A DNA stretch of 64,000 bases from positions 1 to 64,000 of the forward strand of contig NGZR01000005.1 in assembly GCA_002197995.1 (NCBI GenBank), read 5' to 3'. Below are positions 21,660-34,800 of the stretch, one piece after another (the stretch's first letter is position 1; each line of letters starts with the position of its first letter). A program made the position numbers and the translations under genes. This DNA is from Gaeumannomyces sp. JS-464. Taxonomy: Eukaryota; Ascomycota; Sordariomycetes; Magnaporthales; Magnaporthaceae. The notes below the pieces were generated by a model. It saw nothing but the letters and a program-made list of their open reading frames with translations, had not been told where the DNA came from and searched no databases.

Positions 21660-22260
21660 TTTGGCTGTAGGGGGTTTTGCGGTTCCAGTGGCGCGTCCAG
21701 GGGTGCGTCCAGGGACGCGGATCAGGGGCTATTCAGCGGGCGCTGGAAGCTTGCAGCAGCTAACAGATGATTGGGGCGCGGTAGTCAGACCCGTTTGTAA
21801 AAGAATAGGTAGGTTATCTAACCTTTTGTTCATGGCGGCGCAAACCAAGGACCTCGTCTATTAAGGAATAGCCAGCTTGCCCACCCTTTCGGCGTTAGAT
21901 GCCGATGTTTGCTCCCAGGCGTTCCAAATGCCGGGCCCCAAGATCCGACACGCATGCTGTTGCTTATCGCACTGGTGGGGTGGATCAATGTCGCCGCCCC
22001 GCTCATTGCTCGCCAACTCGGGACGTCGGCTGGGACAGACAGTCTTATCTTCGGCGACCAGGATCCGCCGCAACATCTACATGATCCCAGGGATGCTTGC
22101 TGGGCGATTTAGCCCAGGCCCTTGGTCGAAGTAAATGCGCCCGGGTTAGACATGCGGCTCGACACGTTATGGCTGCCTGTTTCTGCATGGCCTCCAAATC
22201 TGTGTCTGGACCAGCGAAGCAGACCTGACCCCCAAACCATCCAGTGACATCATAGCCTCC
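21660..22260. other. intergenic region and unresolved 5' end of amidase
   Basis: No gene recognised at 21660-22150. From about 22160 the frame leading into the amidase is open but lacks an ATG, so its true start is either in an upstream exon or lost. Confidence 0.35.
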
Positions 22261-22513
22261 CATTTTGAGCCATACCGGTGGACGGCGTCCCAGGTCCTGA
22301 CAAAGATCCGATCTGGGGAGCTCACCGTCGAACAATATGCCCAGTCTCTCCTGGGCAGGATAACTGCTCGCGATCAGGACGTCCAGGCCTGGGCGCACCT
22401 GGACCCGGCGCTTGTCCTCCAGCAGGCACGAGCACTGGACCGCGTGCCTCTCCCAGACCGCGGTCCGCTCCATGGAGTCGCCATCGGCGTGAAGGACATT
22501 TTCCACACAAAAG
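22261..22513 (+). pseudogene. amidase-signature enzyme, 5' segment
   Basis: First recognisable part of an amidase-signature hydrolase (C-N bond hydrolysis with a Ser-cisSer-Lys triad). It reads FEPYRWTASQVLTKIRSGE, ITARDQDVQAWAHLDP and GVAIGVKDIFHTK, the last holding the catalytic Lys. A splice donor GTATGT follows at 22514. The intron's branch region CTAAC is interrupted by a MITE at 22585. It is the last member of the permease-regulator-deacetylase-amidase set. Relatives include urea amidolyase/allophanate hydrolase-type amidases, which would suit ureide catabolism, but substrate cannot be told. Confidence 0.75.
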
Positions 22514-22584
22514 GTATGTGCCAACAGGGAGAGGCAAATGATGCAGGGGCATTTAGTCGCGCCACGAAGAAGAGTCCAAGCTAA

Positions 22585-23265
22585 GGGGCTGTTCGATACT
22601 ATGCGGTTTTTGGCTTTTTGACCCCCTTGTGGTTTTTTGCCTTGATTTAAGCTTAATTCTCGATGTGGGACAACGCCCGGGGCCCGTTCATGTATCTTTG
22701 GCCTTGTTGTTCAGTGGATTCCCATCCAGGGCCGACACGAAACGTCTATCTGTCGCAAACCAGCGGGCCACCACGGGGGATTTGCCACGAAAGTGGCAGC
22801 CGTTAGTCCTTTGTTAGGAACTTTTGCAATTTTCGGTCCGGTGCGCGCCGCGTACCGGGCAAAAGCAATAGAAAAAAAATATTTATTTAATAAAATAAAA
22901 AAAATGCGAATTAAATGATATATTTAGTATATCAAACGGGCAAAAATTGCGGTTCAAATATGCGAATTAGTTTGGTGCACTTTACCGGACTCGACCCGCG
23001 GGCAGGCCGGCCTTGTCCCTCCTCGACCCTCTCAAACCCTCCTTCAGCCTCTTTGCTCAAAAGCCACACGTGGCTTCCAGTGCTTCCATTTGAGCGGCTC
23101 GTTGGCCTGGTTAAAATGGTACTTCTGGCGGGGCAAAAGCTATGCTTATTTGGCGTTTTACAAGGATTTGAGCCGGGGGGTCTCTAGATCCACCATCGGT
23201 TTTTCAAGCGGTTGGCAAAAATAGTATGGAAAAAACAAAAAACCGGAATAGTGTCGAACAGCCCC
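22585..23265. mobile_element. Harbinger-type MITE 2 (681 bp)
   Basis: Inverted ends GGGGCTGTTCGATACTAT and GTGTCGAACAGCCCC with a TAA duplication (22582-22584, 23266-23268), the classical PIF/Harbinger target. Both subterminal regions (CTTAATTCTCGATGTGG, GTGGATTCCCATC on the left; CACACGTGGCTTCCAG and GGTTAAAATGGTACTTCT on the right) match the large element at 55635-59615 in the same orientation. Non-coding. It sits in an amidase intron. Confidence 0.9.
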
Positions 23266-23276
23266 TAACATGTAAG

Positions 23277-24186
23277 GGGCTCAAACATGCCCACACGCTA
23301 CAACTCTCCCATTTGCGCCAGCGACGCGGCAGTGGGTGTAGACTCCGGCCCCGTCATGGTGCTCCGGCAGGCAGGCGCCCTGGTCCTCGGCAAGACGACA
23401 ACCACAGAATTCGCGGCCACCGTGACTGGGACTGTCACTAAAAACCCACATGACCCCCTTCGCACCCCGGGCGGGTCGTCGTCTGGCTCAGGGGCCGCTG
23501 TGGGCGACATGCAAGTGCCCGTAGCTTTCGGCACCCAAACAGCCGGCAGCACCATCCGTCCTGGTTCGTTCAACGGCGTCTACGCGTACAAGCCCACGTG
23601 GAACGTGGTTAGCCGCGAGGGGCAAAAGATCTACTCGGTGATCCTCGACACCCTCGGCATCTACTCGCGCTGTGTCGCCGACTTGCAGCTCATGGCCGAT
23701 GTGCTGAACATTCGAGACGACGAGATGCCCCCTGACACCTTCTCGGTTCGCGGCGCAAAGTTCGGCTTGCTTAAAACCGTGGTCTGGCCAAAGGCTGGGC
23801 CCGGGACCCAAGCTGCAATGGCCAAGGTGGCAGAGTTACTCCGCGACCGCGGTGCCACGGTGGAGGAGCTGTCACTGCCTCCGGATCTCGACGATCTACC
23901 CGAATGGCACCGGATTGTGATTGCGGCCGACGGAAGGAGCGCCTTCTTCCCCGAGTATGTCGCTGCAAAGGGCAAGCTCTCCCAGTCCCTGGTGGATCAG
24001 GTGGACAACACGGCCAAGATCACCAGGCGTTAGCAGATAGGCGCATTCGACTGTTTAGCCGCAGCTCGGCCGAGGGTGGACAAGATCCTAAGCGCATACG
24101 ACGCCGTCATTGTTCCTAGTGTTCCTGACGAGGCCCCTCTTGGCCTGGAAAGCACCGGCGGCGCAGCTTTTAATGTCATTTGGACC
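23277..24186 (+). pseudogene. amidase-signature enzyme, central segment
   Basis: Continues the amidase: MPTRYNSPICASDAAV, GALVLGKTTTTEFAATVTG, then the signature RTPGGSSSGSGAAVGD carrying the Ser-cisSer pair, and QTAGSTIRPGSFNGVYAYKP. The body is intact to ITRR, where a TAG (24031-24033) stops it; the same frame then continues LSAYDAVIVPSVPDEAPLG to FNVIWT. The donor GTAGGT follows at 24187. The acceptor before this segment (AAG at 23274-23276) does not keep frame with the first segment, so a one-base indel is also likely. The nonsense codon fits CAG to TAG. Confidence 0.8.
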
Positions 24187-24217
24187 GTAGGTTTTTTTTT
24201 TCTTCTGCCTTCTTTTG

Positions 24218-24497
24218 TGTTACACGGGGACGATCCCAGGGACGGAAATCGGCCGGTTGGGCACCAGGAGTTGGCGCCCAACCCAAAGTGAGGCGACCAA
24301 TCAGGCCAAAGGCGGGGAACGGCGTCGTAGGAGCACGGACTCCGCACGGACCAAAAGACCCCTTTATTTATACCCATCGCCCTTCCGAAGTCCCTTAAGC
24401 AAATTCTAGCTTTTTAAGCATCTTTTAAAGCCTTAAAAAATTATTAGCTCTTATAAAGTAATATTTTTTTTTAAGCCGACATTATCCTTTTATTACA
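24218..24497 (+). repeat. 5' LTR of element A
   Basis: 280 bp. Its partner is 52532-52812. Differences are nearly all transitions, and this copy is the less mutated one. Confidence 0.92.
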
Positions 24498-25818
24498 AAT
24501 AATTTTTCCCTATTTAGGACCGCTTAATAATAGCCTATTATTTTTCCTTTTAAGCTTTGGAAAGCATTATTTAAGCAATTTATCCTTTTCCAGTTACGGT
24601 TAAATCGATAGCTACGGTCGGCCTTCGCCGTTATGGCACCTTTTAACCCTCCGCAAACGGCTTTTATACAACCGCCTGCGAAAATCCAACCCGTTGCACC
24701 ACTTTTTACATTAGCCGCATCGGTTTTTATAATTAGTACCAATTAAAAAACCACCGACGAGGATAGCAATAAAGCGGATTATAACGAGAATATTAAACGT
24801 TTAAACTAAAAAACTTCCGAAATCGAAAAACGGTTCGAGGATATCGACGATAAGCTTTAAATAATCGCCAAAAAAGCTAAAAAATCCATCGATATAACTT
24901 AAGCCAAAGTTAGTTAAATTAACGCGGCTTTAAAACAAACATAAAAGGAAATCCGAAATTACGCGGCCTAATTCGAGGCCTACGAACAAAACATCGTGTT
25001 ATTTCGCGCCACTTACATATTGCTTAATATACCGGCTTAAAGCGATTCGCCCCGAGCTTATAAGGCTAGCGAGGAAACCCCCCCCCCCCCCCCCCCCCGT
25101 ATCGTAATTAATAAACGTTTTAATAATAAACGACGCGGAAACCTTTATTTTATACTTAGCTCCCACTTTTAAAAAAGCTATAAGCTAAAAAGCTTTTTAA
25201 TTTTTAAGGAAAATGCCCGACCTTCCAAAATGGTTGGTTAGCATTTAATAAAAATTTGTTAATACTTACCGTGCTATTATGGCCGTATTTAAAAACGTTA
25301 AACGAAAAGCATTAAACGTTTAAAAGCAATTTAATAAGTTTAAAACCTATTACGATAGCATTACTTACGGCTATTATACCTTTGTTTTTATATATATAAA
25401 AGTTATTAGCCTTCGTAAAATAGCAAAAGAAGTTTTGCTAACGAATTTTTGCGAAAAGCTACCTATTCGCTTAGCAAATATAGGGAAATGTTACCGCCTT
25501 AACGGAATAATAGGAAATACGCACCTAAATCTTAGCCCACTTTTGAAATACTACCCGAGCGAACTAAAACCGTTTTTAAAAGCTGCAAAAACAATTCACC
25601 TTTTTTAAAAAAAAAAGTCGAAAAATAAGCGAAACAAAAAAAAGCATAAATTTAAACTTTTATAACTAAAAAACACGTTTTTTTTAACGACTTTACCGCG
25701 ACCGAAAAAAGGGTGCTTTTTAAAACACGGCAGCTCGTTAAAAACACTTTAAAAAAAGCACGGCGCATAAAAAGGGAAAAGATCCGTCCCTGCTTTTCCA
25801 CCATTATATCGGTATTAT
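24498..25818 (+). pseudogene. gag-side remnant of element A
   Basis: AT-rich, no frame longer than a few tens of residues. The region would hold the primer-binding site and gag by position after the 5' LTR. Lys/Glu-rich coiled-coil-like pieces appear around 24750-24960. A run of 21 C lies at 25078-25098. The right border is the insertion site of element B. Confidence 0.5.
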
Positions 25819-26008
25819 TATCATAGTTCCGTGCTAGTGGCACGGGTAAAAGGCTTAAAGGTTACTTTTAAACCGTTTTTATGCATATATAACTAAAAAC
25901 AGCTTCCGGAATTAAGCCGACTTTTTTTTTTTCCTATTTCTTTTCATTTTACAAAATAACATTACTTTGGCTTTTACTAGCCACCACCTATTAGCTTAGC
26001 TTATTACA
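25819..26008 (+). repeat. 5' LTR of element B
   Basis: 190 bp; the canonical TG start is mutated to TA. Partner 39096-39283. Confidence 0.88.
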
Positions 26009-26046
26009 TTTTTGTAAGATTTTTTCCCGAACGCGGGATTATAACC

Positions 26047-29000
26047 ATGCCTATTTTAATCCTACTATCGCCGGGAAACGCCGTAACCCCGGCCTCGACA
26101 TTTCCCGATCAGCTAAACCTAGCAGCTACTATTACGGAGCTATAAGCACGTTTAGCCGCGTTCGAAAAAAAGCTGGCCAAATTTTAAGCCGACGTTAACG
26201 CGGTATTCGTCGAGCAATGTAACGAACAAAACCGTATTATCGAAGCATAAAACGCCTAGTTTAAACTCGTAAACGTTTTAATTACATTTTTTAAACGAAA
26301 ACCATTTAAAAACCCCCCGTTATACGACGACGACGGATAAGGCTTCGACGCGTAACGGAACGTATTCGAATATAAAATAATTTAAAACGTGGAATTTATT
26401 AGTAACGCACGCGATTATTATAAATACATTTAAGCCTTTTTTACCCCGGCTATTTAGGAAGTGGTACGCTCGTATTACGAAACCGGAAGCCTTTATAGCA
26501 TTTACAACCTATTGCAATTTTTTAACCATTTTGCCACCATTTTTAATAATTTATATAAAAAAGCCGAAGCTTTGTTAAAACTAAAGGTAGTTAAAATAAA
26601 GCCGGGCTAAACGTTCGCCGCTTTTATTACGAAATTCGAAACATTATTAGCCGCGGCCGGGGGCATTATATAAGTAAACGAAATTAAAATTAATTACCTT
26701 CGTTTGCGCATTTCGAACAAAATCCGATTAGCCGTAATTTCGAGCGAAAAATAACAATTTTTATATAACGGAATGGTTAATACGTATAAACGCATCGTTT
26801 AAGCTTTAAAAGCAATCGATATAAATAACAAGCTAAATAAAAAAACGCTTATTTTTTATACCGCACCCCACGCTACGGATAAATCGAAAAACTTACTTAT
26901 AATGGGCATAAACGCAGCAAACACTAGTTTAAAAAAAAGCGGAAGCCAAAAGGCACGTAAACCTAAAGCATTTTAAGTTTCCCAAAAAATGTTTCGCTAA
27001 TAGCGTAAAACCGAAACGTGTTTAAATTATAGCAGCTAGGAATACGAAAAACGGGTTTATCGCTATTAAAACGCGATTCGCTTTAAGTTTACCACGGTAT
27101 TAAAAGCAGCGACGGCGGGTATTAACACGGGAAACGAGTAGCTTTTAATACGAGTTTTAATTAAAGGAAAATGCCGTAATAACGAAATGGGTTAGCAACC
27201 GGAAAGTTATACATTAAAAAATGAAAAAAACGAGCTAAAAAAAATTAAACGCAGTATAAATAACCTTTTATTTTTAGTACTAGCATTGTTTAATTCCGTT
27301 AAATTCGTAAACGTATAAATGGATTCCGGTTGCGAATGTTATACGGCGATAAGCGAGAATTTCGCGGCAAAAATCGGGGTTAAACGCTTATAACTCCAAA
27401 CACCGCGCTAGCTCGGCATAATTTTAAAACGCACATTGTTAGCAATTAGCCAAATTGCTAAATACAAAATGGATTTAAACGGTTAAATATCCTTTGCTTT
27501 ATTTTACATTATTCCGGGAATGCTTAAAAATATTATTTTAGGATTATTATAAATAAAGCACAATCGCGTGGAATTAAACGCGGCGGGTAGCTTTTTCCGA
27601 ATAAAAGCAGCATAAAGCATAGTGGTTTAAAAATTATACGCTCGACCAAAAAGCGGTAAATAACCAGCATTAGTAATTGGCAGCGTTTTCGCGGTAGCAT
27701 GCCGAAAATAGCGTTAAAACCCAGCCTAAAGCTACGAATTTACCGCCACGTTATTAAAAAAAATAACACAAATTTTATAAGCGATAGTAATAATTACGGA
27801 ACAAAAACCAATTACGTTTAAACTACTTTTAAAACTGCGGAATTTCGCGGATTTTTTCGATAAAAGCAAAACATCGGTTTTATTTCCCCATTAAGGAAAT
27901 TTAAATTATTACATTCGGTTAAAAACAAATAATAATGGAAATAAACCGGAATTATTTTAAAACCGATTTTATAGCATATTTTAAAACCAATTTTTAAAAT
28001 TGCGCCGATAAATTACAAACTTAATAAATAAAAGGTAAATTTAAGCCAGCTTTTCGCCGGCGGTAACGTTAATGCTAATAGTGAAAAAGCCGACGGGTAA
28101 TTGGCGTTTATACGTGGATTATAAAGCATTTAACGCGATTACGCTGCAAAATCGATACCTATTTCTATTAGTAAAAAAAACGCTCCGTTTTTTAACCAAA
28201 CGAAATAGTTTATTAAAATTAACGTTTAAACCGCAATTTTACAAAATACGAATAGCAAAAAAAAACGAACATTTAATAGCTTTCCGCATACGGTTCGGCT
28301 TGTTCGAATGGCTAATATGCCTATTTAGGTTAGCAAACGCTCCGGCTACCTTTTAACGCTATATTAACGGCGTATTAAGAAATATTTTAAACGATTACGT
28401 ATTGGCATATTTGGATAACGTATTAATTTTTTTTTCGGGGTTGCGAAAAAACCATATAAGCAAAATTTAAAAAATGTTTTAAAGGCTGCGAAAAGCCGGG
28501 TTAAATTTAAATTTAAAAAAAAGCGAATTCGCGGTATAAAAAGTTAAATACCTCGGTTTTATTATTAAAATAAATGAAAAAATTTAAACGAACCCGGAAA
28601 AAGTCCGCGCTATTTAAAAATAAAAAGCGTTTAAAAAATTTAAAAGTTTCCGAAGCTTTTTAAAATTCGCCAACTTTTACCGAAATTTTATTAATAAATA
28701 TTTCGATTTAATTGCATTATTAATACCGCTAATAAAAAAGGGAATCCCGTTTAATTAAATTAATAAATTAATACGGCATTCGAAAAGCTTAAACTAGCTT
28801 TTATACAAGCTTCGATATTAGCGTAATAAAACCCCGATGTAAATATAAAAGTTAAAGCAAACTGTTTAAACGCGGCATTTAAAGGTTGCCTTTCCTAATT
28901 AGGCAAAAATAAAATTTAGCGCTTAATCGCGTTCCATTTAGCTAAGCTAAAAAACAGCTAACGGAATTACACCATCCACGATAAAAAATTGCTAACCGTA

Positions 29001-30890
29001 ATCGTTTGCATTAAAATATAGGAATTAAAATTTCGTAACGTGCGAAAGCCATTTTTAATTTAAATAAACCATAAAATTTTAAAATACTTTTCCAAATTAC
29101 GGGAAATTTCCGAACGATAAATGCGTTAAACAAAAACCTTATCCAAGTTCGACTATAATTTGCAATATAAACCAGGGAAGTATGCCACTTTTCCGGACGC
29201 TTTATCGCGAAAAAAGCAGGACGAGTTAATAAAACCCCGCAAAACGATAATGCTTTGCCTAATTTACCCCACGATAACTTTAGCCCCGATACGAACCTTA
29301 AAAAACATAACGTCGAAAGCGATAAACGTTCGTTTTAAGTCCGGTATTTTACCAAAAGGCATATAGCTTTTCCGCGAAACAAACATCGCGGAACTTTAAA
29401 AAAAAGCGTTATACCGAAACCATAGCTATTTAGCGAAACTTAACGCGGTAATAGCAAACGTACGAAGGTTTTCATCCGCCGTTAATATAAAAGCATAAAT
29501 TATAAATTGCTTTATTAATGCGTAAAAAGCTTTGCAATATAAAAAACGTTTATAATTACTAGCGTAAAAACTATTAATAACCATTATATATAAAAAGTGC
29601 ACGCGTCGCTAATCGTGAAACACGCGGGCAAAAATAACACGTTTAAAATATTATGCCGTAATTATTATTAAAAAAGGATGTTATAAAACGTGGCGCGTTT
29701 TATGCGTAATTGCGACATTTACCGAAAGTTTCGGCTTTTAAAGCTAGCGAAACAAAGCTTTTTACGCCTTTTTCCCGTACCGGACTAATATTAAAAAACC
29801 ATTTTCATTAATTTTATAACGAAATTGCCGGCAAACGAAAAAAACCCGAAATATTTAATAGTAATTATAAATAAGCTATTAAAAAACGTCCAATTTAAAA
29901 TAATGCATATTATAAATGCTAAAAAATGTGCAACACGGTTTTAAAACATATGGTAAAAGTTTCGGGGCTTTTTTAATTAAATTATTTCCGATAAAAGCTC
30001 GAATTAAATTAAAAATTTCTAATTAAAACTATGCTTTTAAATCGGCATCGACCAATTCCTATTAATAGCTTTTCATTTGCAAACGAACGAAAGCATAAAA
30101 CGGGCGAATTAAAAAGTATAATATTATTTACGCTGCTTTATCGTTTTTTTTTTTTAAAAAAACTGGGCTTTCCATTTGGACGTTTACCAATTAGCGCTTA
30201 AATAATCGAAATTTAACCGTAACGGGCTTTAGTTCGAACCGGCTGCTATTAGGATTCGATATTAACCTCGTGTTAAAAAGCGCACATATAATAAAAGCAT
30301 TGGCAACGAACGAAAAAAAACGAGCTGCGGCGTTTTTAACACATTTAAAAAAAGGTTTAAAAATAGTTATAACCGTAATAACATACGCTTAATAATAATA
30401 AAAGGTTAACGCGAATAAATCCGGCGTTTAACAAAAAGGTTTAAAATAAGCGATAAAATGTGGCTTTTATTTCGCAATATAAAAATAAATCGTTTTAATA
30501 AAAAGCTAAACTAAATAACGGATAAATTCGAAATAATAGCGGTATTTAACCCATTTAATATTACATTAAACGTATCGAAAGGCATTTATTTTAACTTTTA
30601 CGTAAAATTAGTGCAACGTATAGCAAATAACCCGCTTTTAAATTAAAAAAACACAAACACGCGATTCGGCCTAATATTAATGCTATTTCCCGAAAACGGG
30701 AAATTTTAAAACGAGTTTTTAGTAAAAAAGATTTTAGCTGTTAAAAACGCAAAAAAAAGGAAAAAATAAGCATTAGTAAAATAAACCGGCCACGATAAAA
30801 CGGGCTAGTACCCGTTAAAAAATTTTACGAAAATAACGGCGTTAAAAAAGTTCGAAGCTTAATAGGGTAACGCCCGGAAAAACAACGGCC
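26047..30890 (+). pseudogene. gag-pol remnant of element B
   Basis: Read in pieces, the order is gag (from about 26050), a damaged zinc knuckle near 27018-27065, a protease motif MDSGCECYTAIS at about 27318, reverse transcriptase (PTGNWRLYVDYKAFNAITLQ at about 28090; YLDNVLIFFSG at about 28405, where the family has YLDDILIFS), an RNase H to integrase joint (YKPGKYATFPDALSRKK at about 29166), integrase core (about 29470-30250), and a chromodomain (about 30717-30890). Stops are mostly TAA/TAG at Gln, Trp or Arg-like positions. Ty3/Gypsy by domain order. Confidence 0.8.
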
Positions 30891-31539
30891 TAAGCTTAAA
30901 AAGCAATAAAAGCCGCAAAAAGCGCAAAAAAAAACCGCTTAAAAAATAACACAACCAAATTACGCGGCAAAAAAAACAAAAAAAAAAAAGCGCAAAACGC
31001 TAATACTAGGAAAGTTTACAAAAGCAGGTTAGCTTATACTAATGTTTAATAAATACGAAAACGCTAAGCTTAAACGCCGAGCAAAGCAAAAAAAAAAAAA
31101 AGCGCGCCGGCTTTAACTAAAAGGGGCACGCCGGCCCGCTACGGCGAAAATAAAAACAAAAACCTTAAGCGTTACCACAGTAATAAAAACCCAGGTTACG
31201 CTTTTAACGGCGGCTAGCACGAGCGTTATAAAGCTCGTTTTCCTCGTCGTCCGAGTTCGCCTCGCCGCCGTAGGTTAAATCGATAAAAGCAGCAACGTAA
31301 GCAGCATCGTTTTTATAACGTAGCTGTTCGCCGGCGAAGTGGCCCCAACGCAAGCGAATATCGCGAGCTTAAAAAACGTTATTAATTAAAAACGACGAGC
31401 GATTACGAAGCCGGGGCGTAAGTACTATAATGCCGCGGTTAGCAAAAAGCGCGGGGCGTGCCGCGGCCGGCAAAATAACGTAACGCTTAAAAAGCGCGGG
31501 GCGCTTATTAGCGCTTCGAATGGATTCGGCAAACGAATT

Positions 31540-31756
31540 TGTTACAATCAGGGCGAGTAGGCTTCGCAACCAGGTTCAATTGATGCTATGGACGAAAAAC
31601 TCTTCTATAGGGAGGGAAAAAGGGAAAAGAGGCGCGGCGCGCCGAAAGCGCGATGCGGTAGAAAAAGCGGTGCGGCGTTTTATCGCACGAGCTATTCCGC
31701 GGCGCGTGCTCACGTAAATGCCTGCGGCGTGTGGTGAACTGCTTTAGGCCGTTACA
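31540..31756 (-). repeat. 3' LTR of element C
   Basis: 217 bp, high GC, partner 37260-37476. Contains GCGGCGCGCC-type runs. Confidence 0.9.
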
Positions 31757-31803
31757 CTACCCCCTTTTAAGCCCGAGTATCGCGTACGCGGTGCTTAAAG
31801 CTT

Positions 31804-34800
31804 TTATTTATGCCGTGTTAGCCTTTTTTTTGTTACTCCCGCATGTTTTGCCACGTTGTTATTATCCCAATCCTCCGGGTGTACGTTTTTTGCTGCCGTT
31901 TTAATCCAGTTTTGCAAGTTAACCGGCGGTTTTACGGCTTTTAAATATTTTAAGTGGAATGCTTTTAACGCGGTGGCAGCGTTTTTAAAGTTTTTTACTA
32001 AGTACCATTCGTCGTCGGGGTTGCATCCTTTCCAGCAAACTTGGTATTGCAGCTTTTTTGCTTTACTAGTAATTTGGAATGCCAATACCTTATCGATTTC
32101 CCATTTTAGCTCGCCGTTAATGTTTTTTAAAAGTTTTAGCTTTTAATGCTATTGCGGTAGCGGATCGTTCGGAAACTTGCGAAATCGATTTGCGTGGAAA
32201 AAATTCGAGCCTTTATATCCCAATGGCATTTTAAAAACGAAATTGTAGCCTCGTTTTCCACACCTTTTATAAGCCGGCGTACTAAAAGTTTAAGCGGGTT
32301 GTAAGCGTTGCAATTGTAAAACCCTTTTTTTGGACGAATACCGAATCGCCGACCTTAAAGTTCACCGGGCGTCGCTTTTTGTTAGCCTGGATTTTTTGGG
32401 CTTTTTGCGCGGCTAAAGCGTTGCCGTAAGCCAAATCCTGCATAATTTTGGTTTAATTTACCAGCTTTAAAACTTTTTGCTATCGTTCGTTTTTAACGTC
32501 GGTTGGAAGCAGTTTTTAAAATAGCGGGTTTCGAGGTTCGCAGTTTAATAGGACCTTTAAAAGGGCTATGCTTAAAGACGAGTGCCATGCGGCGTTATAA
32601 GCGAAATCGAAAGCGGGAAAATGCACGCTCCACTGCTTTTAGTACTTGTTTACGTAAAACCGTAACTGTTAATCCAGCTTAGCATTAGTAATCTCGATTG
32701 CATTTTAAGTTTAAAGGTAAAAAGCGCTGCCGTAACGATGCTTCGTGCTTGTAAGTTCGTTAAGCGTAGCGAAAAACTTAAAAATGAAAAAATTTGCGTT
32801 ATTTAACAGCCAAACGAAAAAGCAACCCAAAATACGGTACAATTGCCGGTAATACCGCCTCGCGAGGATTTCGGCGGTATCGGTTTTATAGCTTAAAAAC
32901 GTGCATTTAATCCTGCTAAATTTGCAAACGAAAACCTAAACATAATCGTAGTTATAGTCGTTTTTCGGCATATTTTTACTATCGATAGCGACTTATTTTT
33001 AAACGACTTTAAAAACGGGCAATGGATGTAATAAGCCAAGTGTTTTATTATGTTTGGATTTATTACGGTAGCATTTGTGGCAATTGTTAACATATCGGCG
33101 AATGTTTTTATTTATGCTTTTTTAAAAATAGTTTTTTTTAAAAAGGCGAATAGTTTTGTTTTAACCGCCGTGGGCGAAAATCGAAAGCGCGTGGGCTTCG
33201 CGGATAAATGCGGTGCGAAAAGCAATTTTTCCGTTTATCGTTAAAAGTAGTACCACAAGCCGGCCTTTTTAGTAACTTAAACCCTACCGAGTGTTTTCGA
33301 GCCGTACGAATTCGGCGAGGTTAACTTTGTAAAAGTTTTAAATCGTTGCGGTAATCGTTTAAACTTAAGCCGGAATAAGCTCGGGCAAATTTTAAACTGG
33401 GCCCAAAACTTTTTTAAATAGGACGAACGTAAAACAACGCTTTTTTACCTTTCGGGCTTTAACCGTAAGCGATTTAACCGTTTTCCGCGATAAGGCGTTA
33501 GCAACGACGTTTTCCTGGCTTTGGCGGTATTGGAACCAGTAGTTAAAATTAGCGAAATACGCGTTTTACTTTACTTAGCGAACGCTAAACCGCTATTTGG
33601 TTATAAAATAGATAAAGGTTTAATAATCCGTAACGATAATAATTTTCGATTCCCATAATTTAGCTTCGAAATGCTCGAGCGTTTAAATAACGGCGAAAAA
33701 TTTTCGGTTTTAAATCGGGTACGCTCGTTCGGCCGGGGATATGGTTTTGCTAAAATAGCCTATTGGCTTTTAAATTCCGTTTTTTTATTATTGCTAAACA
33801 ACTTTTCCCGTAGCGTTGCGTAACGCGTTAGCCTCGATTCGGGTCGGGAGTTTTGGGGTAAAAAACGCTAAAACCGGGGCTTTAGTAACCAGCTTTTTAT
33901 TTTTTTAAAAGCGTTTTTTTATTTAAGTCCCATTTTAAAAGTCGCGTTTTTTTTAAAAAAACGTGTTAAAAGTTCGGCAAAATCGCTCGCGTAGTAATAA
34001 AATAATCGTACGTAATTGCATAATCCTAAAAACGATTTAACCGCGGACTTATTAGTAAAATTTTTAAACTTCCAATTAGTAATGGCGGTTATTTTAGCAA
34101 GGTTTATCCGGACGTTTTGGCCTATTTCGATAACTAAGCCTAAATATTTTATAATTATAGCGTTAAACCGGCTTTTTTTAATATCTTTTTAAAAGTGGGC
34201 TTAGTTTAACCGGTAAATAACCTTTTTAATTTAAGCCTAATGCGTAACCTTGTTAGATTTTCCGAGTAAATTAAAACGTTATTAACGTACGCGTTTACAA
34301 AAACGTTTAAAAGCTTGTTTAACTAAGCGTTAATAAAAGCCTGCTATTAAATTAAGCCGACTTTAAATCCGAAAAGGAGGACTTTCCATTGGAATGTCTT
34401 TTAACGTGTTCGGAAAGCTGTTAAATACCGTAATTTTACCGCTATTAATAATCGGTTAAACGCGCGGATAATGTTAACCTTAAACAGTTTTTTGGCTTTG
34501 CCGTACTTAATAATCGTGCCGCTAATATTAAGCGTTAAAACGAGGCGGGATTTAAGGAATTTGTTTACCCAGCAATAGTTTTAATAAAAACGCCGCTCGT
34601 TCGAATATGGCTTTGGGACGAAAAGGTTTAAAACAAGTTTGTTAATTATACAAGGCTCGATAAAACCAAAAGCGAAAAGTTCGTCGGTGGTTTATTTTTC
34701 AAATAAAAGCATTAAAAAAGGTATCCGGTAAGCAGGCGGCGATCTTTTTAAAAGCCTTTTTAGTTTAAAAATTACGTCGTGCTTAAATCGACTTAGTAGG

